64,000 nt of DNA from Parapedobacter sp042666505 (GTDB lineage Bacteria > Bacteroidota > Bacteroidia > Sphingobacteriales > Sphingobacteriaceae): NCBI RefSeq assembly GCF_042666505.1, contig NZ_JBHTDN010000004.1, positions 554,260-618,259 of the forward strand, in the 5' to 3' direction. Shown here one piece after another: positions 15,986-24,437 of the stretch. The notes beneath the pieces are model-generated. The model saw only the letters and a program-made list of their open reading frames with translations. It was not told where the DNA came from and ran no database searches. Position 1 is the first letter of the stretch; each line of letters starts with the position of its first letter. The position numbers were made by a program, and so were the translations under genes.

Positions 15986-18871
15986 ATGCAGCAAGTCGAT
16001 ACTACACAACCGTATGAATTGGTCTATTCCCTTTGTGAGCACCCCTATCTGGGATGCTTAATTGAGCCCCATATTGTGCAGCTCAATCCCAACGGCGGGT
16101 ATTCCCTGACACATCGGCGCATTTTCAGCCATACGGCAACCGAGTATGCAGCGGTATTGGACGATGTGGATTACAAATTGATTAAACTGCTGGAAGAAAT
16201 CGAGCAGACAAATATTATCAAGCGGTATCATAAAAAGCCGGTTCGACCTGCTGATTTTTTCTCCAAGATCTTTGACCCTAAATTTTACGAGTTCATCCGG
16301 CCGAAAATTGAACGACGGCTACTGCAAGCCTTGGAATTGTTGAAGAAAAAGCCTTTGTTTTTGATGAGCAAAGATGGGTATGCGGCCGACCAACGGATCG
16401 AGATCGCTCCCGAGCCTGCGTCTGTCCTGTTTCATTTTCGGCGCAACGGTGAGGAAACCCGCTATTTCCCTACCATCAAATATGGCGGGCAGCGCATCGA
16501 ATTTATGTACAAAGATGCCCAGGTAATCGTCAATCAGCAGGCTTGGCTGCTGTTGGAACATGTGCTTTATCATTTTGATCAACCGCTTGAGGGAAAGAAG
16601 TTATCACCCTTTTTGCAAAAGCGCTACATAGCGGTTGCGCGGGCGACAGAACGGAAATATTTTGAAACCTTCGTACGTGGACTGATCGAGAAGCATCACG
16701 TCTATGCCGAAGGCTTTTCGATTGAGACACACCAACACGATGCCGTGCCGGTTATCAAATTGTTGTATGTTGAAAACGGTACCTCGCAACTCCAGCTGAA
16801 TTTTCGCTACGGTCCGTACCTTTTTGCGTCCGGTGGGGAAAATAAGGTGACGGTAAGAATGCACTACGATGAGGCCTCGGATCAGTATACGTTTCATCGG
16901 ATCAAACGGTCTCTGCAGTGGGAGGAAAAGCGCATGCAGGAGCTTCTGGATAGAGGGTTGCATAAAACCAGTACGCTCTTCAGTAACCTCGAACCGGTCG
17001 TGAATGGCGATGAGCGGATATCTGTAATGGATTGGCTTCGTGAAAAGAACGACGAACTTAGCCAATTGGGCTACGAAATTGTTCAGGAAGATCCACACAA
17101 ACGTTTCTTCTTCGGACGTACGGAGCTTGATCTCGCGGTCAAGGAAAGCAATGATTGGTTTGACGTGCAAGCCGTCGCTCGTTTTGGAAATTATGAAGTA
17201 CCTTTTATCCAATTGCGCAACCACATATTAAATAACATCAAGGAGTTTGTGCTGCCCAATGGAGAAATAGCGGTGATTCCCGAAGAGTGGTTCGCGCAGT
17301 ACAATCACTTGTTCCAGTTTTCTGAAGATAAAAAGTCAATCCGGCTCAGTAAGTACCATGTAGGCCTGCTCAGTGACATTTCGGAACACACGGCATTGAC
17401 GATAGGCCGCAAGTTGGAGCAATTGACACATTTTGAGGCCATCGATGAAATCGAAGCTCCCCGGCAGTTTAACGGCTCGTTACGGCCCTATCAGAAGGCG
17501 GGGTACAATTGGTTTCATTTTCTTCAGCAATACCGGTTTGGCGGCTGTTTGGCCGATGATATGGGACTCGGAAAAACCATTCAGACCCTGGCATTTCTGC
17601 AAAAGCAAAAGGAGCTGGCAGTGCAGGGTGAAGGACCGATGACCTCGCTCATCATCATGCCTACCTCATTGATTTATAACTGGCAGAACGAAGCGGACAA
17701 ATTCGTGCCTGAGTTGCGAATCTTGGTGCATACCGGTATCAATAGGGCAAAAGAACCGGCGGCCTTTGAGCCCTACGACTTGGTAATTACCACCTATGGC
17801 ATCGCCCGCAGTGACGAGGAGTTATTGAGTGCCTTTTACTTCAATTATGTTATTCTCGACGAAAGCCAGATCATCAAGAATCCGGCTTCAAAATCGTTCA
17901 AGGCCGTAAAAAGCCTAAAAAGCAAGCACCGTTTGGTGCTGAGCGGTACGCCGGTGGAAAATTCGGTGGCCGATCTATGGTCGCAGATGGCTTTCCTTAA
18001 CCCAGGGCTATTGGGTAGTTACCACTATTTCCAGCAGGAATTTGTGCAGCCTATCGAAAAAAAGAAAGACGAAGAAAAGGCGCGACGGTTACAGGCGATC
18101 ATTAAGCCCTTTGTTCTGCGGCGGACCAAAAGTCAAGTGGCTACGGAGCTCCCGCCTAAATCGGAACAGGTATTCTATTGTACCATGGGTGAACAACAAG
18201 CTGAACAATATGAACGCGTGAAATCGGAATACCGGAATGCGATATTAGAAAATTTAGGCGACGAGAAAGCCAGAACTCCACAAATTGCGTTGTTACAAGG
18301 ACTTACCAAGTTGCGCCAATTGGCCAATCACCCACGAATGGTAGACAGCGCATTCCGGGGCGAGTCCGGGAAATTCGAGAGTGTCATCCATACCCTTGAA
18401 ACGGTACTTCAGCGGGGCAATAAGGTGCTTGTGTTTTCGCAATTTGTCAAACAACTGGTTATTTTTAAGCAATACTTCGACAAACACAACGTTGGCTATG
18501 CCTATCTTGACGGGGCGACCAAAAACCGGGAGGAAGTGGTTAAACAATTCCGTGAAAATCAAGATACGCGGCTGTTTCTGATTTCGATCAAAGCCGGTGG
18601 GGTGGGACTTAACTTGGTGGAGGCAGACTATGTGTTCATACTGGATCCTTGGTGGAATCCCGCTGTTGAACAACAGGCTATCGACCGTACGCACCGCATC
18701 GGTCAAACGCGCAACGTGTTTATCTACAAATTTATCACCAAAGACACGGTCGAGGAAAAAATACTGGCACTGCAGAACCGTAAGAAAAGCATTGCCGATA
18801 CGCTCATCACCACCGAAGAAAGCTTTATCAAATCGCTCACGCAGGAAGACATCAGAGAGCTGCTGGGGTAA
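15986..18871 (+). CDS. SNF2-family DEAD/DEAH helicase-like ATPase
   Basis: 961 residues with a long N-terminal region of about 480 residues followed by the SNF2 core. Motif I is DDMGLGKTIQT near 523-533. Motif II is DESQ near 622 (ILDESQIIKNP) in place of DEAH or DEAQ. Motif III is LSGTPVENS. The C-terminal helicase lobe has KVLVFSQFVKQL, SIKAGGVGLNL and QAIDRTHRIGQTRNVFIYK. Members are ATP-driven DNA translocases that remodel protein-DNA or polymerase-DNA complexes. Its 3' end overlaps the convergent gltX by 20 bases. A -7-like TATCTTTA lies about 40 bases upstream of the ATG. Confidence 0.92.
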   Translation: MQQVDTTQPYELVYSLCEHPYLGCLIEPHIVQLNPNGGYSLTHRRIFSHTATEYAAVLDDVDYKLIKLLEEIEQTNIIKRYHKKPVRPADFFSKIFDPKFYEFIRPKIERRLLQALELLKKKPLFLMSKDGYAADQRIEIAPEPASVLFHFRRNGEETRYFPTIKYGGQRIEFMYKDAQVIVNQQAWLLLEHVLYHFDQPLEGKKLSPFLQKRYIAVARATERKYFETFVRGLIEKHHVYAEGFSIETHQHDAVPVIKLLYVENGTSQLQLNFRYGPYLFASGGENKVTVRMHYDEASDQYTFHRIKRSLQWEEKRMQELLDRGLHKTSTLFSNLEPVVNGDERISVMDWLREKNDELSQLGYEIVQEDPHKRFFFGRTELDLAVKESNDWFDVQAVARFGNYEVPFIQLRNHILNNIKEFVLPNGEIAVIPEEWFAQYNHLFQFSEDKKSIRLSKYHVGLLSDISEHTALTIGRKLEQLTHFEAIDEIEAPRQFNGSLRPYQKAGYNWFHFLQQYRFGGCLADDMGLGKTIQTLAFLQKQKELAVQGEGPMTSLIIMPTSLIYNWQNEADKFVPELRILVHTGINRAKEPAAFEPYDLVITTYGIARSDEELLSAFYFNYVILDESQIIKNPASKSFKAVKSLKSKHRLVLSGTPVENSVADLWSQMAFLNPGLLGSYHYFQQEFVQPIEKKKDEEKARRLQAIIKPFVLRRTKSQVATELPPKSEQVFYCTMGEQQAEQYERVKSEYRNAILENLGDEKARTPQIALLQGLTKLRQLANHPRMVDSAFRGESGKFESVIHTLETVLQRGNKVLVFSQFVKQLVIFKQYFDKHNVGYAYLDGATKNREEVVKQFRENQDTRLFLISIKAGGVGLNLVEADYVFILDPWWNPAVEQQAIDRTHRIGQTRNVFIYKFITKDTVEEKILALQNRKKSIADTLITTEESFIKSLTQEDIRELLG

Positions 18872-20387
18872 TAAACGCCTCCAGCCCGCTTTTCATCCTT
18901 GCTATCGTTTCTTCGCGGCCTAAGAGCGCGGCAATGTCAAAGACGTGGGGGCCAAATTTCCCTCCGACGAGCATGATGCGGAACGGTAGCATCAATTCGC
19001 CCACCTTCATGCCGGAAGCTTGGATAGCCAATTTGTAAAAGCTCTCCAATTCAGCGCTGTGCCAAGGATCGAAATTCTCCAGCTTGGTAATCATGTCTGC
19101 GAAGAAATCGGTTTTTTCAGCCGTCCACTTAGGTTGTACGGCCGCTAAATCATAGCCTTCAGGCCGTTTGAAAAAATAGGAAGCCTGTTCCCAGAAATCG
19201 GAAAGAAACGTCAGGCGTTCTTTCACCAGCGGCAGCACCTCGGCAAGGTATGTGGGGTCAACGTCCAGAACGCCCTGCTCAGCCAACACATTACGGAGTT
19301 CGGGAAGGAGTGCTTCGTCCTTGCTTTGTTTGATCCATTCGTGGTTGAACCATTTCGCTTTTTCAAAATCAAATTTTGCGCCTGCTTTGCTGATGCGGTC
19401 CACCGAAAACTTAGCAATCAATTCATCAAGTGAAAAAAGCTCCTGATCACTTCCGTCATTCCAGCCTAACAACGCCAACATGTTGACGAATGCCTCGGGA
19501 AGGAACCCCATTTCCCGAAACCCCCGGGTGAGATCGCCGGTTTTGGGGTCTTGCCAATTCATGGCATACACCGGGAATCCTAATCGGTCACCGTCACGCT
19601 TGCTCAGTTTGCCATTGCCATCCGGTTTAAGGATCAGGGGCAGGTGAGCCCAATGGGGCATGCTGTTCCGCCAGCCCAGGTATTCCCAGAGCAGGATGTG
19701 CACCGGAGCAGAAGGCAGCCATTCTTCGCCCCGGAATGCATGGGTGATACCCATTAGGTAATCATCCACGACTACCGCAAGGTGGTAAGTGGGCATGCCA
19801 TCGGCTTTTAACAGCACTTTGTCGTCCACCAGTGATGAGTCGAAACTGACCACGCCGCGGATCATGTCGTCAAACCCGATGGTTTCACCGACAGGCATTT
19901 TGATGCGGATGACATAAGGGTGCCCTTCGGCGATCAGCCGCTGCACTTCGGTTTCCGGAAGGCTGAGCGAGTTGCGCAGTTGCGAACGGTTTTCGTGGCT
20001 GTATTTAAAGTTGGGATGCAGCTTGCGCTGAGCGTCCAATTCTTCCGCGGTGTCAAAAGCGTAATATGCATAGCCGTCGGCTACCAGCTGTTCCGCATAG
20101 GCTTGATAATTTGCCTTGCGTTCGCTTTGCCGATAAGGGCCATACGCCCCTCCGTGAAGCGGACTCTCATCCGGCTCAATCCCGCACCACTGGAGGCAGT
20201 CCTGAATGTATTCCTCGGCACCTTGGACAAACCGCGTTTGGTCCGTATCCTCGATGCGCAATACAAACGTTCCGTTGTGGTGCCGGGCAAACAAGTAGTT
20301 GAACAATGCCGTACGTACACCACCTAAGTGCAATCCACCGGTGGGACTCGGTGCAAAACGTACCCTTACTTTCCTATCTTGATCCAT
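18852..20387 (-). CDS. gltX: Glutamyl-tRNA synthetase
   Basis: 511 residues; attaches Glu to tRNA(Glu) in the cytoplasm. The class I HIGH-type signature is at residues 11-23 (FAPSPTGGLHLGG) and the KMSKS-type loop is KLSKR at 260-264. The anticodon-binding C-terminus is complete, with LMLPFRIMLVGGKFGPHVFDIAALLG near the end. Length is normal. The 3' end overlaps the SNF2 gene on the opposite strand, so the two transcripts must be antisense over at least 20 bases. Confidence 0.97.
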   Translation of the reverse strand: MDQDRKVRVRFAPSPTGGLHLGGVRTALFNYLFARHHNGTFVLRIEDTDQTRFVQGAEEYIQDCLQWCGIEPDESPLHGGAYGPYRQSERKANYQAYAEQLVADGYAYYAFDTAEELDAQRKLHPNFKYSHENRSQLRNSLSLPETEVQRLIAEGHPYVIRIKMPVGETIGFDDMIRGVVSFDSSLVDDKVLLKADGMPTYHLAVVVDDYLMGITHAFRGEEWLPSAPVHILLWEYLGWRNSMPHWAHLPLILKPDGNGKLSKRDGDRLGFPVYAMNWQDPKTGDLTRGFREMGFLPEAFVNMLALLGWNDGSDQELFSLDELIAKFSVDRISKAGAKFDFEKAKWFNHEWIKQSKDEALLPELRNVLAEQGVLDVDPTYLAEVLPLVKERLTFLSDFWEQASYFFKRPEGYDLAAVQPKWTAEKTDFFADMITKLENFDPWHSAELESFYKLAIQASGMKVGELMLPFRIMLVGGKFGPHVFDIAALLGREETIARMKSGLEAFITPAAL

Positions 20388-20655
20388 GTTGCAAACTTAG
20401 CTAAATTGGCCAGTTTTTTTGTGGCGGAAAGATAAAAAGTACCAGGATTACCTTCGGTGAACTCCCGTTGTTCGGTTTAATACAGGACTTCCATTATCCC
20501 ACGCCAAGGCGGCCTTGGCTGCACATAAGCAACCTTGGGAGGATGAGTGAAGTGAGTCTTCCAGTTGCGTTGCGTACCAAAGTGCCCGACAAAATGTTTA
20601 AAAACGGAACCGCTGTAAAAAATACGACTGCCAAAATATCATTATTGGAGGAATT
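20388..20655. other. 268-bp divergent gap between gltX and the histidine kinase
   Basis: No convincing gene. A perfect hairpin GCCAAGG-CGG-CCTTGGC lies at 20503-20519 without a T-run. The right end carries an unusually good Shine-Dalgarno sequence (GGAGG, 20647-20651) for the kinase. Confidence 0.4.
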
Positions 20656-21891
20656 ATGTATTTTGGCCGAATGAACCCTTATCAATATAACCAGCAACGA
20701 TGGAAATTTGCCTTGTTGATTCTCGCAGTACTTATTGCGGCCGCATCGTTGCTGTACACCAACTATTTGGTAAGGAACCTTTCCAAATCCGAGCGGACCA
20801 AAGCTGAGGTATGGGCAATGAGTATGCGGAGCATCATCACCATGCCGGATTTCGATGATGAAATGATCACCTTTATTTCTGCCGTACGCGACAGTCTGTC
20901 GATGCCCGCTATCATCGCTGACGCCCGTGACAGTATTATCTACTGGCGGGATTTGGATTCAACGAAAACCAATATCTTGTCGGACGACCAGGATGAAAAC
21001 CTGTTATACGACCCCACATACTTTAACAGGCAACTGATGATTATGAAAAAAAGCCATTCGCCCATCATCATCAACTTGCCCAATGGGGGGCAATGGTTCG
21101 TGTATTATAAAGATTCCCTGTTACTCACCCAGCTCCGTGTCTTTCCATATGTGCAACTTACCCTGATCGCGATTTTTCTTGCCATTGCCTATACCGTATT
21201 TAATTCCATCCGCAAGTCCGAACAAAACCTGGTGTGGGTAGGTTTGGCAAAGGAGGCCGCCCATCAGCTAGGAACGCCTATATCATCGCTGATGGCCTGG
21301 CTGGAATTGGTCCGTGCGAAGTTTGACGCCGAGAAAGATCCGTTGCTCATAGAAATGGAAAGCGATGTCAAACGCCTGGAAGTTGTCGCGGACCGTTTCT
21401 CGAAAATCGGTTCAACTCCGGTATTGCACAACTATACTGTGTATAAAGTGGTGGTCGATTTTGTGAACTATTTTAAGGTTAGAACCAGTGACAAAATTGT
21501 GTTTAATGTCTCCGGCGAAACGAAAGCGCAAGCCATGCTTAATGTGCCTTTATTCGATTGGGTACTTGAAAATCTTCTGAAGAATGCCGCAAATGCGATT
21601 GAATCTGCTGGAAGGATAGACATCGTTATTCTAGAAAATATTGCAAAAGAGCAAATTTTTATAGACATTAGCGATACCGGAAAAGGGATACCGCGCGCAC
21701 AGTTTGATGCGGTCTTCCAACCGGGTTTCACCACACGAAAGCGAGGCTGGGGGCTGGGGTTGAGCCTCACCAAACGGATGATCGAATACCACAAAGGGCA
21801 CATTTATGTGAAGGAGTCAGAAATAGATAAAGGAACCACATTTAGAATCGTATTACCAAGTAGTCAAACGTATGAACCCGCTCAAATCTGA
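20656..21891 (+). CDS. Orphan membrane sensor histidine kinase
   Basis: 411 residues. TM1 lies at about 17-38, a periplasmic sensor of about 125 residues follows, and TM2 lies at about 164-182. The H-box has H203 (LAKEAAHQLGTPISSL), and the HATPase domain has NLLKNAANAIE (N box), DTGKGI (G1) and GWGLGLSLTKRMI (G2). There is no HAMP between TM2 and the H-box. The start at 20656 is supported by GGAGG five bases upstream, rare in this window; an ATG five codons later is an alternative. No response regulator is adjacent. The end overlaps the DinB-like gene by 20 bases, so the two are co-transcribed. Confidence 0.9.
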   Translation: MYFGRMNPYQYNQQRWKFALLILAVLIAAASLLYTNYLVRNLSKSERTKAEVWAMSMRSIITMPDFDDEMITFISAVRDSLSMPAIIADARDSIIYWRDLDSTKTNILSDDQDENLLYDPTYFNRQLMIMKKSHSPIIINLPNGGQWFVYYKDSLLLTQLRVFPYVQLTLIAIFLAIAYTVFNSIRKSEQNLVWVGLAKEAAHQLGTPISSLMAWLELVRAKFDAEKDPLLIEMESDVKRLEVVADRFSKIGSTPVLHNYTVYKVVVDFVNYFKVRTSDKIVFNVSGETKAQAMLNVPLFDWVLENLLKNAANAIESAGRIDIVILENIAKEQIFIDISDTGKGIPRAQFDAVFQPGFTTRKRGWGLGLSLTKRMIEYHKGHIYVKESEIDKGTTFRIVLPSSQTYEPAQI

Positions 21892-22384
21892 TGAATACCC
21901 CGCGATTTATTCCGATTACATTGAAACCATCACGGGCGACGTGATGGAATTGCTCAGTGAGCAAATTACCGCTTTTCCCGAATTTCTGGCAAGTATCCCC
22001 CCGGGCAAATCCGAATACGCCTATATGGAGGGGAAATGGACCATCAAGGAGGTTGTGGGGCATGTCATTGATACCGAACGGATCATGGCCTACCGTGCGC
22101 TGCGTTTCGCACGGAATGACACCAAGGAATTGATCGGGTTCGAGCCCGAGGATTTTGTGGCCAACGCCCGGTTCAATGAACGGTCATTGGAAAGCTTTGC
22201 AGAAGAATTTGTGTTAGTCAGAAAGTCTAACCTGATGCTTTTTCGCAGTTTTAATGATCACGAACTGGCCCGGAAGGGCATCGCTTCCGAACGATTGATC
22301 AGTGTTCGTGCGTTTTTATATATCATCGCCGGACACCTTAATCATCACCGTAACATTATTCGTGAACGTTATCTCGGTGAGTAA
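21872..22384 (+). CDS. DinB-like four-helix metalloprotein (DinB_2 family)
   Basis: 170 residues with the DinB/YfiT four-helix bundle pattern. Candidate metal ligands are H64 (VVGHVIDTERIMAYR) and H155/H159 in IIAGHLNHHRNIIRERY. Family members include bacillithiol or glutathione-type transferases and damage-inducible proteins, but most are uncharacterised. The ATG lies inside the histidine kinase 3' end in another frame, which implies translational coupling. The functional tie to the kinase is unknown. Confidence 0.82.
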   Translation: MNPLKSDEYPAIYSDYIETITGDVMELLSEQITAFPEFLASIPPGKSEYAYMEGKWTIKEVVGHVIDTERIMAYRALRFARNDTKELIGFEPEDFVANARFNERSLESFAEEFVLVRKSNLMLFRSFNDHELARKGIASERLISVRAFLYIIAGHLNHHRNIIRERYLGE

Positions 22385-22437
22385 AGTGAGGAAACGAAGG
22401 TAAGGAAGTAGACAAGGAACAAGTGAGGAAGTGAACA
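22377..22437. repeat. Purine-rich GTGAG/GGAA intergenic repeat, left arm (copy 1)
   Basis: From the end of the DinB-like gene the sequence is a run of GTGAGTAAAG, GTGAGGAAAC, AAGTGAGGAAGTGAAC type units. A pyrimidine-rich counterpart (CAGTCACTCATT units, 22593-22640) lies about 160 bases further, so the two arms could form a long imperfect hairpin. A similar purine/pyrimidine arm pair is at 48088-48175. Confidence 0.5.
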
Positions 22438-22486
22438 AAAAAATAAAAAACTTTAAAAACCTTTTCCAGTGTCTTTTGTAAGTATT

Positions 22487-22577
22487 GTATCTACAAAACC
22501 ATTTCCATGGTTTTATGATACGGTTTAGGTGTAGGAGATGCCCTGATACTTCAGGGCGTTTCCTATTTTGTAGATAC
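22487..22577. other. 91-bp structured element with 12-bp terminal inverted repeats
   Basis: Outer arms GTATCTACAAAA (22487-22498) and TTTTGTAGATAC (22566-22577) are perfectly complementary. Inside lie two perfect hairpins: AAAACCAT-TTCC-ATGGTTTT (22495-22514) and GCCCTGA-TACT-TCAGGGC (22540-22557). The AAAA at 22495-22498 can pair either in the outer stem or in hairpin 1, so two folds compete. It lies 190 bases before the FucP-type transporter. It could be a folded 5' leader RNA, or a small MITE/REP-like element; no clear target-site duplication is visible. Confidence 0.6.
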
Positions 22578-22592
22578 CCATTTAGATTCTCC

Positions 22593-22624
22593 CGGCCAGT
22601 CACTCATTCGGCCAGTCACTCATT
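22593..22624. repeat. Tandem duplication of a 16-bp unit
   Basis: CGGCCAGTCACTCATT occurs twice head to tail (22593-22608 and 22609-22624) with no mismatch. It belongs to the pyrimidine-rich arm of the intergenic repeat described for this gap. Confidence 0.8.
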
Positions 22625-22766
22625 TGCCTATTCACCCCAGGAAAACAACCGATTGCGTGATTTTTTTATTTTAAATGTTGATTTTATTTTATAGTCTTGC
22701 GGAATGGAAGGTTCCTAAATACGACCAACCTATGAAAAGTAATTATGAAAAGTAAATCTTGAATCA

Positions 22767-24062
22767 ATGAACGCTATACCAACTCAACAAAAGACAGCCA
22801 TATTACCTATGATTATATGCTGTGCACTGTTTTTTATTCTTGGTTACATCACCTGGGCCAATGGGGCGCTGATCCCATTTGTGAGATTAGCCTTTAATTT
22901 AGGGACAGATTTGCAGGCTTTCTTTATTTTATTTGCTTCGTATATAGCCTATTTCTTTTTGGCTCTTCCCAGTTCATGGATTTTGGACAAAATCGGTTTT
23001 AAAAATGGAATTGTGGCCAGTCTGTTTTTAATCGTGATTGGCGCATTGGTTATATTGCCGGCCGCATCTAAGTTAAGTTATGGCCTGTTCTTGGTGTCTA
23101 TATTTATTCAAGCATCGGGAATGGCACTTCTTCAGACCGCGATTAATCCATACTTAAGTATTATCGGTCCCATCGAAAGCGCTGCCAAGCGTATTTCCAT
23201 CGTCGGGATTTTCAATAAAACCGCTGGTATCATCGTCCCGTTTGTCCTGGGAAGTATATTGTTGAAAGATTATGATACGATTTCTAATAAAATAAGAGAT
23301 CTTAAAGCAGGCCCGGAACACGATGCATTATTGGCCGAACTTTCAGAACGGATTCATAGCCCATATATCGGAATGGCCATTGGGGTAGCGGTCTTGGCTA
23401 TCATTGTGTTTGTTGTGAAAATGCCTGATGTTGATGTAAACAAAGAGGAAGTGGTCGAAGAAAGTGCGAACGTAAAAAGGAGAAGCAGCATCTTTCAATT
23501 TCCACATCTGTTTCTCGGTGCGTTAGCAATTTTCTTTTGCGTTTCAGTAGAGGTGATGGCAGGCGACATTATTGGGACATATGGTCGATTGTTATCACTG
23601 CCTCCATTCTTTGTGAAATATGGCACTGCTTTTACACTGGGGTGTATGCTCGTGGGTTATTTTGTCGGGATTGCAACCATCCCAAGATTGATCTCGCAAC
23701 AATCTGCACTTCGCATTTGTACGTTGGTCGGCATTGCCTTCACCGTAATTTCGGTATTCACTTCGGGAATAACTTCCTATATTTTTGTGGCGTTATTGGG
23801 TATTGCCAACGCACTGATGTGGCCGGCAATTTTTCCGCTGGGCATTAAGGGGCTGGGACGATTTACCAAAGTTGGATCCGGAGTGATGATTATGGGGATC
23901 GCCGGCGGCGCCATCTGGCCGTTGGTATACGGATACCTAAAAGACACCCTTGGCATCGATTTTCAACACGCATTCCTGTACGCGATGGTGCCCGCTTACC
24001 TGTACATCCTCTACTTTGCAAGTTACGGACATAGATTGAGCGAATCCCGGACCTCTAAATAA
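22767..24062 (+). CDS. Sugar:H+ symporter, MFS FucP/GluP family
   Basis: 431 residues with about 12 membrane segments. The FucP-like N-terminus is ICCALFFILGYITWANGALIPFV and the second segment contains FILFASYIAYFFLALPSSWIL. GMALLQTAINPYLS (the conserved NPYxS-type motif) and the later LMWPAIFPLGIKGLG are hallmarks of the L-fucose/glucose/galactose permease family. It would import a monosaccharide by proton symport. It stands alone between repeat-rich gaps; no sugar kinase or isomerase is adjacent, so the substrate is open. Confidence 0.88.
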   Translation: MNAIPTQQKTAILPMIICCALFFILGYITWANGALIPFVRLAFNLGTDLQAFFILFASYIAYFFLALPSSWILDKIGFKNGIVASLFLIVIGALVILPAASKLSYGLFLVSIFIQASGMALLQTAINPYLSIIGPIESAAKRISIVGIFNKTAGIIVPFVLGSILLKDYDTISNKIRDLKAGPEHDALLAELSERIHSPYIGMAIGVAVLAIIVFVVKMPDVDVNKEEVVEESANVKRRSSIFQFPHLFLGALAIFFCVSVEVMAGDIIGTYGRLLSLPPFFVKYGTAFTLGCMLVGYFVGIATIPRLISQQSALRICTLVGIAFTVISVFTSGITSYIFVALLGIANALMWPAIFPLGIKGLGRFTKVGSGVMIMGIAGGAIWPLVYGYLKDTLGIDFQHAFLYAMVPAYLYILYFASYGHRLSESRTSK

Positions 24063-24089
24063 AAGAATGTTCAAGAAATTGTGCCTGAT

Positions 24090-24122
24090 TTTCCTGCGTC
24101 TGGGTAAACGACGCAGGAAAAC
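24090..24122 (+). terminator. Probable terminator after the sugar transporter
   Basis: A perfect 12-bp inverted repeat TTTTCCTGCGTC / GACGCAGGAAAA with a 9-base loop starts 28 bases after the stop. A T-run (24128-24133) follows after a short spacer, so it is stem-strong but not canonical. Confidence 0.55.
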
Positions 24123-24137
24123 AGGACTTTTTTGTGA

Positions 24138-24186
24138 AACCTGCCTTGTCAGCGCCTATTAACAAAAGGCGATGAAAATGCAGGTT
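24138..24186. other. Nested hairpin in the intergenic region
   Basis: Outer arms AACCTGC (24138-24144) and GCAGGTT (24180-24186) enclose an inner stem CGCCT (24153-24157) / AGGCG (24167-24171). Its right arm overlaps the 21-base sequence shared with 56619-56649. Confidence 0.45.
24166..24186 (+). repeat. Dispersed intergenic 21-mer, copy 1
   Basis: AAGGCGATGAAAATGCAGGTT. The same sequence with one substitution and a 10-bp internal tandem duplication is found at 56619-56649, after the histidine phosphatase gene. Confidence 0.55.
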
Positions 24187-24437
24187 CCATTAGGCCATTA
24201 GAACAAAGATTTCTAATGAAATATCATTTTTAAAACGAATGATGTAAAGGTGTTATTACATGCGGATTGTAATATTTCGGTAATGTTGAATGACGACTTG
24301 ACGAATAATTCCTAATTTCGGAGGGTTGTAAATCTCAATAAGCAAATAGGAAGCCTGCAGGAGCCGCCGCTCAATAAAGGACTTGATTAAACGCCTCATG
24401 CAAGCTTCATTTGCCATTAAAAAACAAAATAAGTAAC

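Larger units (their letters stand above)
24063..24437. other. 375-bp gap with a terminator, a nested hairpin and a repeated 21-mer
   Basis: No gene is seen. The left half is structured (entries at 24090-24122 and 24138-24186). The right half is plain A+T-rich sequence leading to the DUF2911 gene, with a possible -7 box TAATTTCG at 24313 but no well-spaced -33 element. Confidence 0.5.

Noticed and set aside
16604..17224. 206-codon open frame antisense to the SNF2 gene
   Set aside because: No domain; lies wholly within a clear coding region.
20468..20697. Two 67-68 codon overlapping frames in the gltX/kinase gap
   Set aside because: Both overlap the kinase start, lack good starts and look like non-coding sequence.
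22487..22577. Known riboswitch upstream of the sugar transporter
   Set aside because: The stems and loops do not match any riboswitch class I know, so it is listed only as an unnamed structured element.
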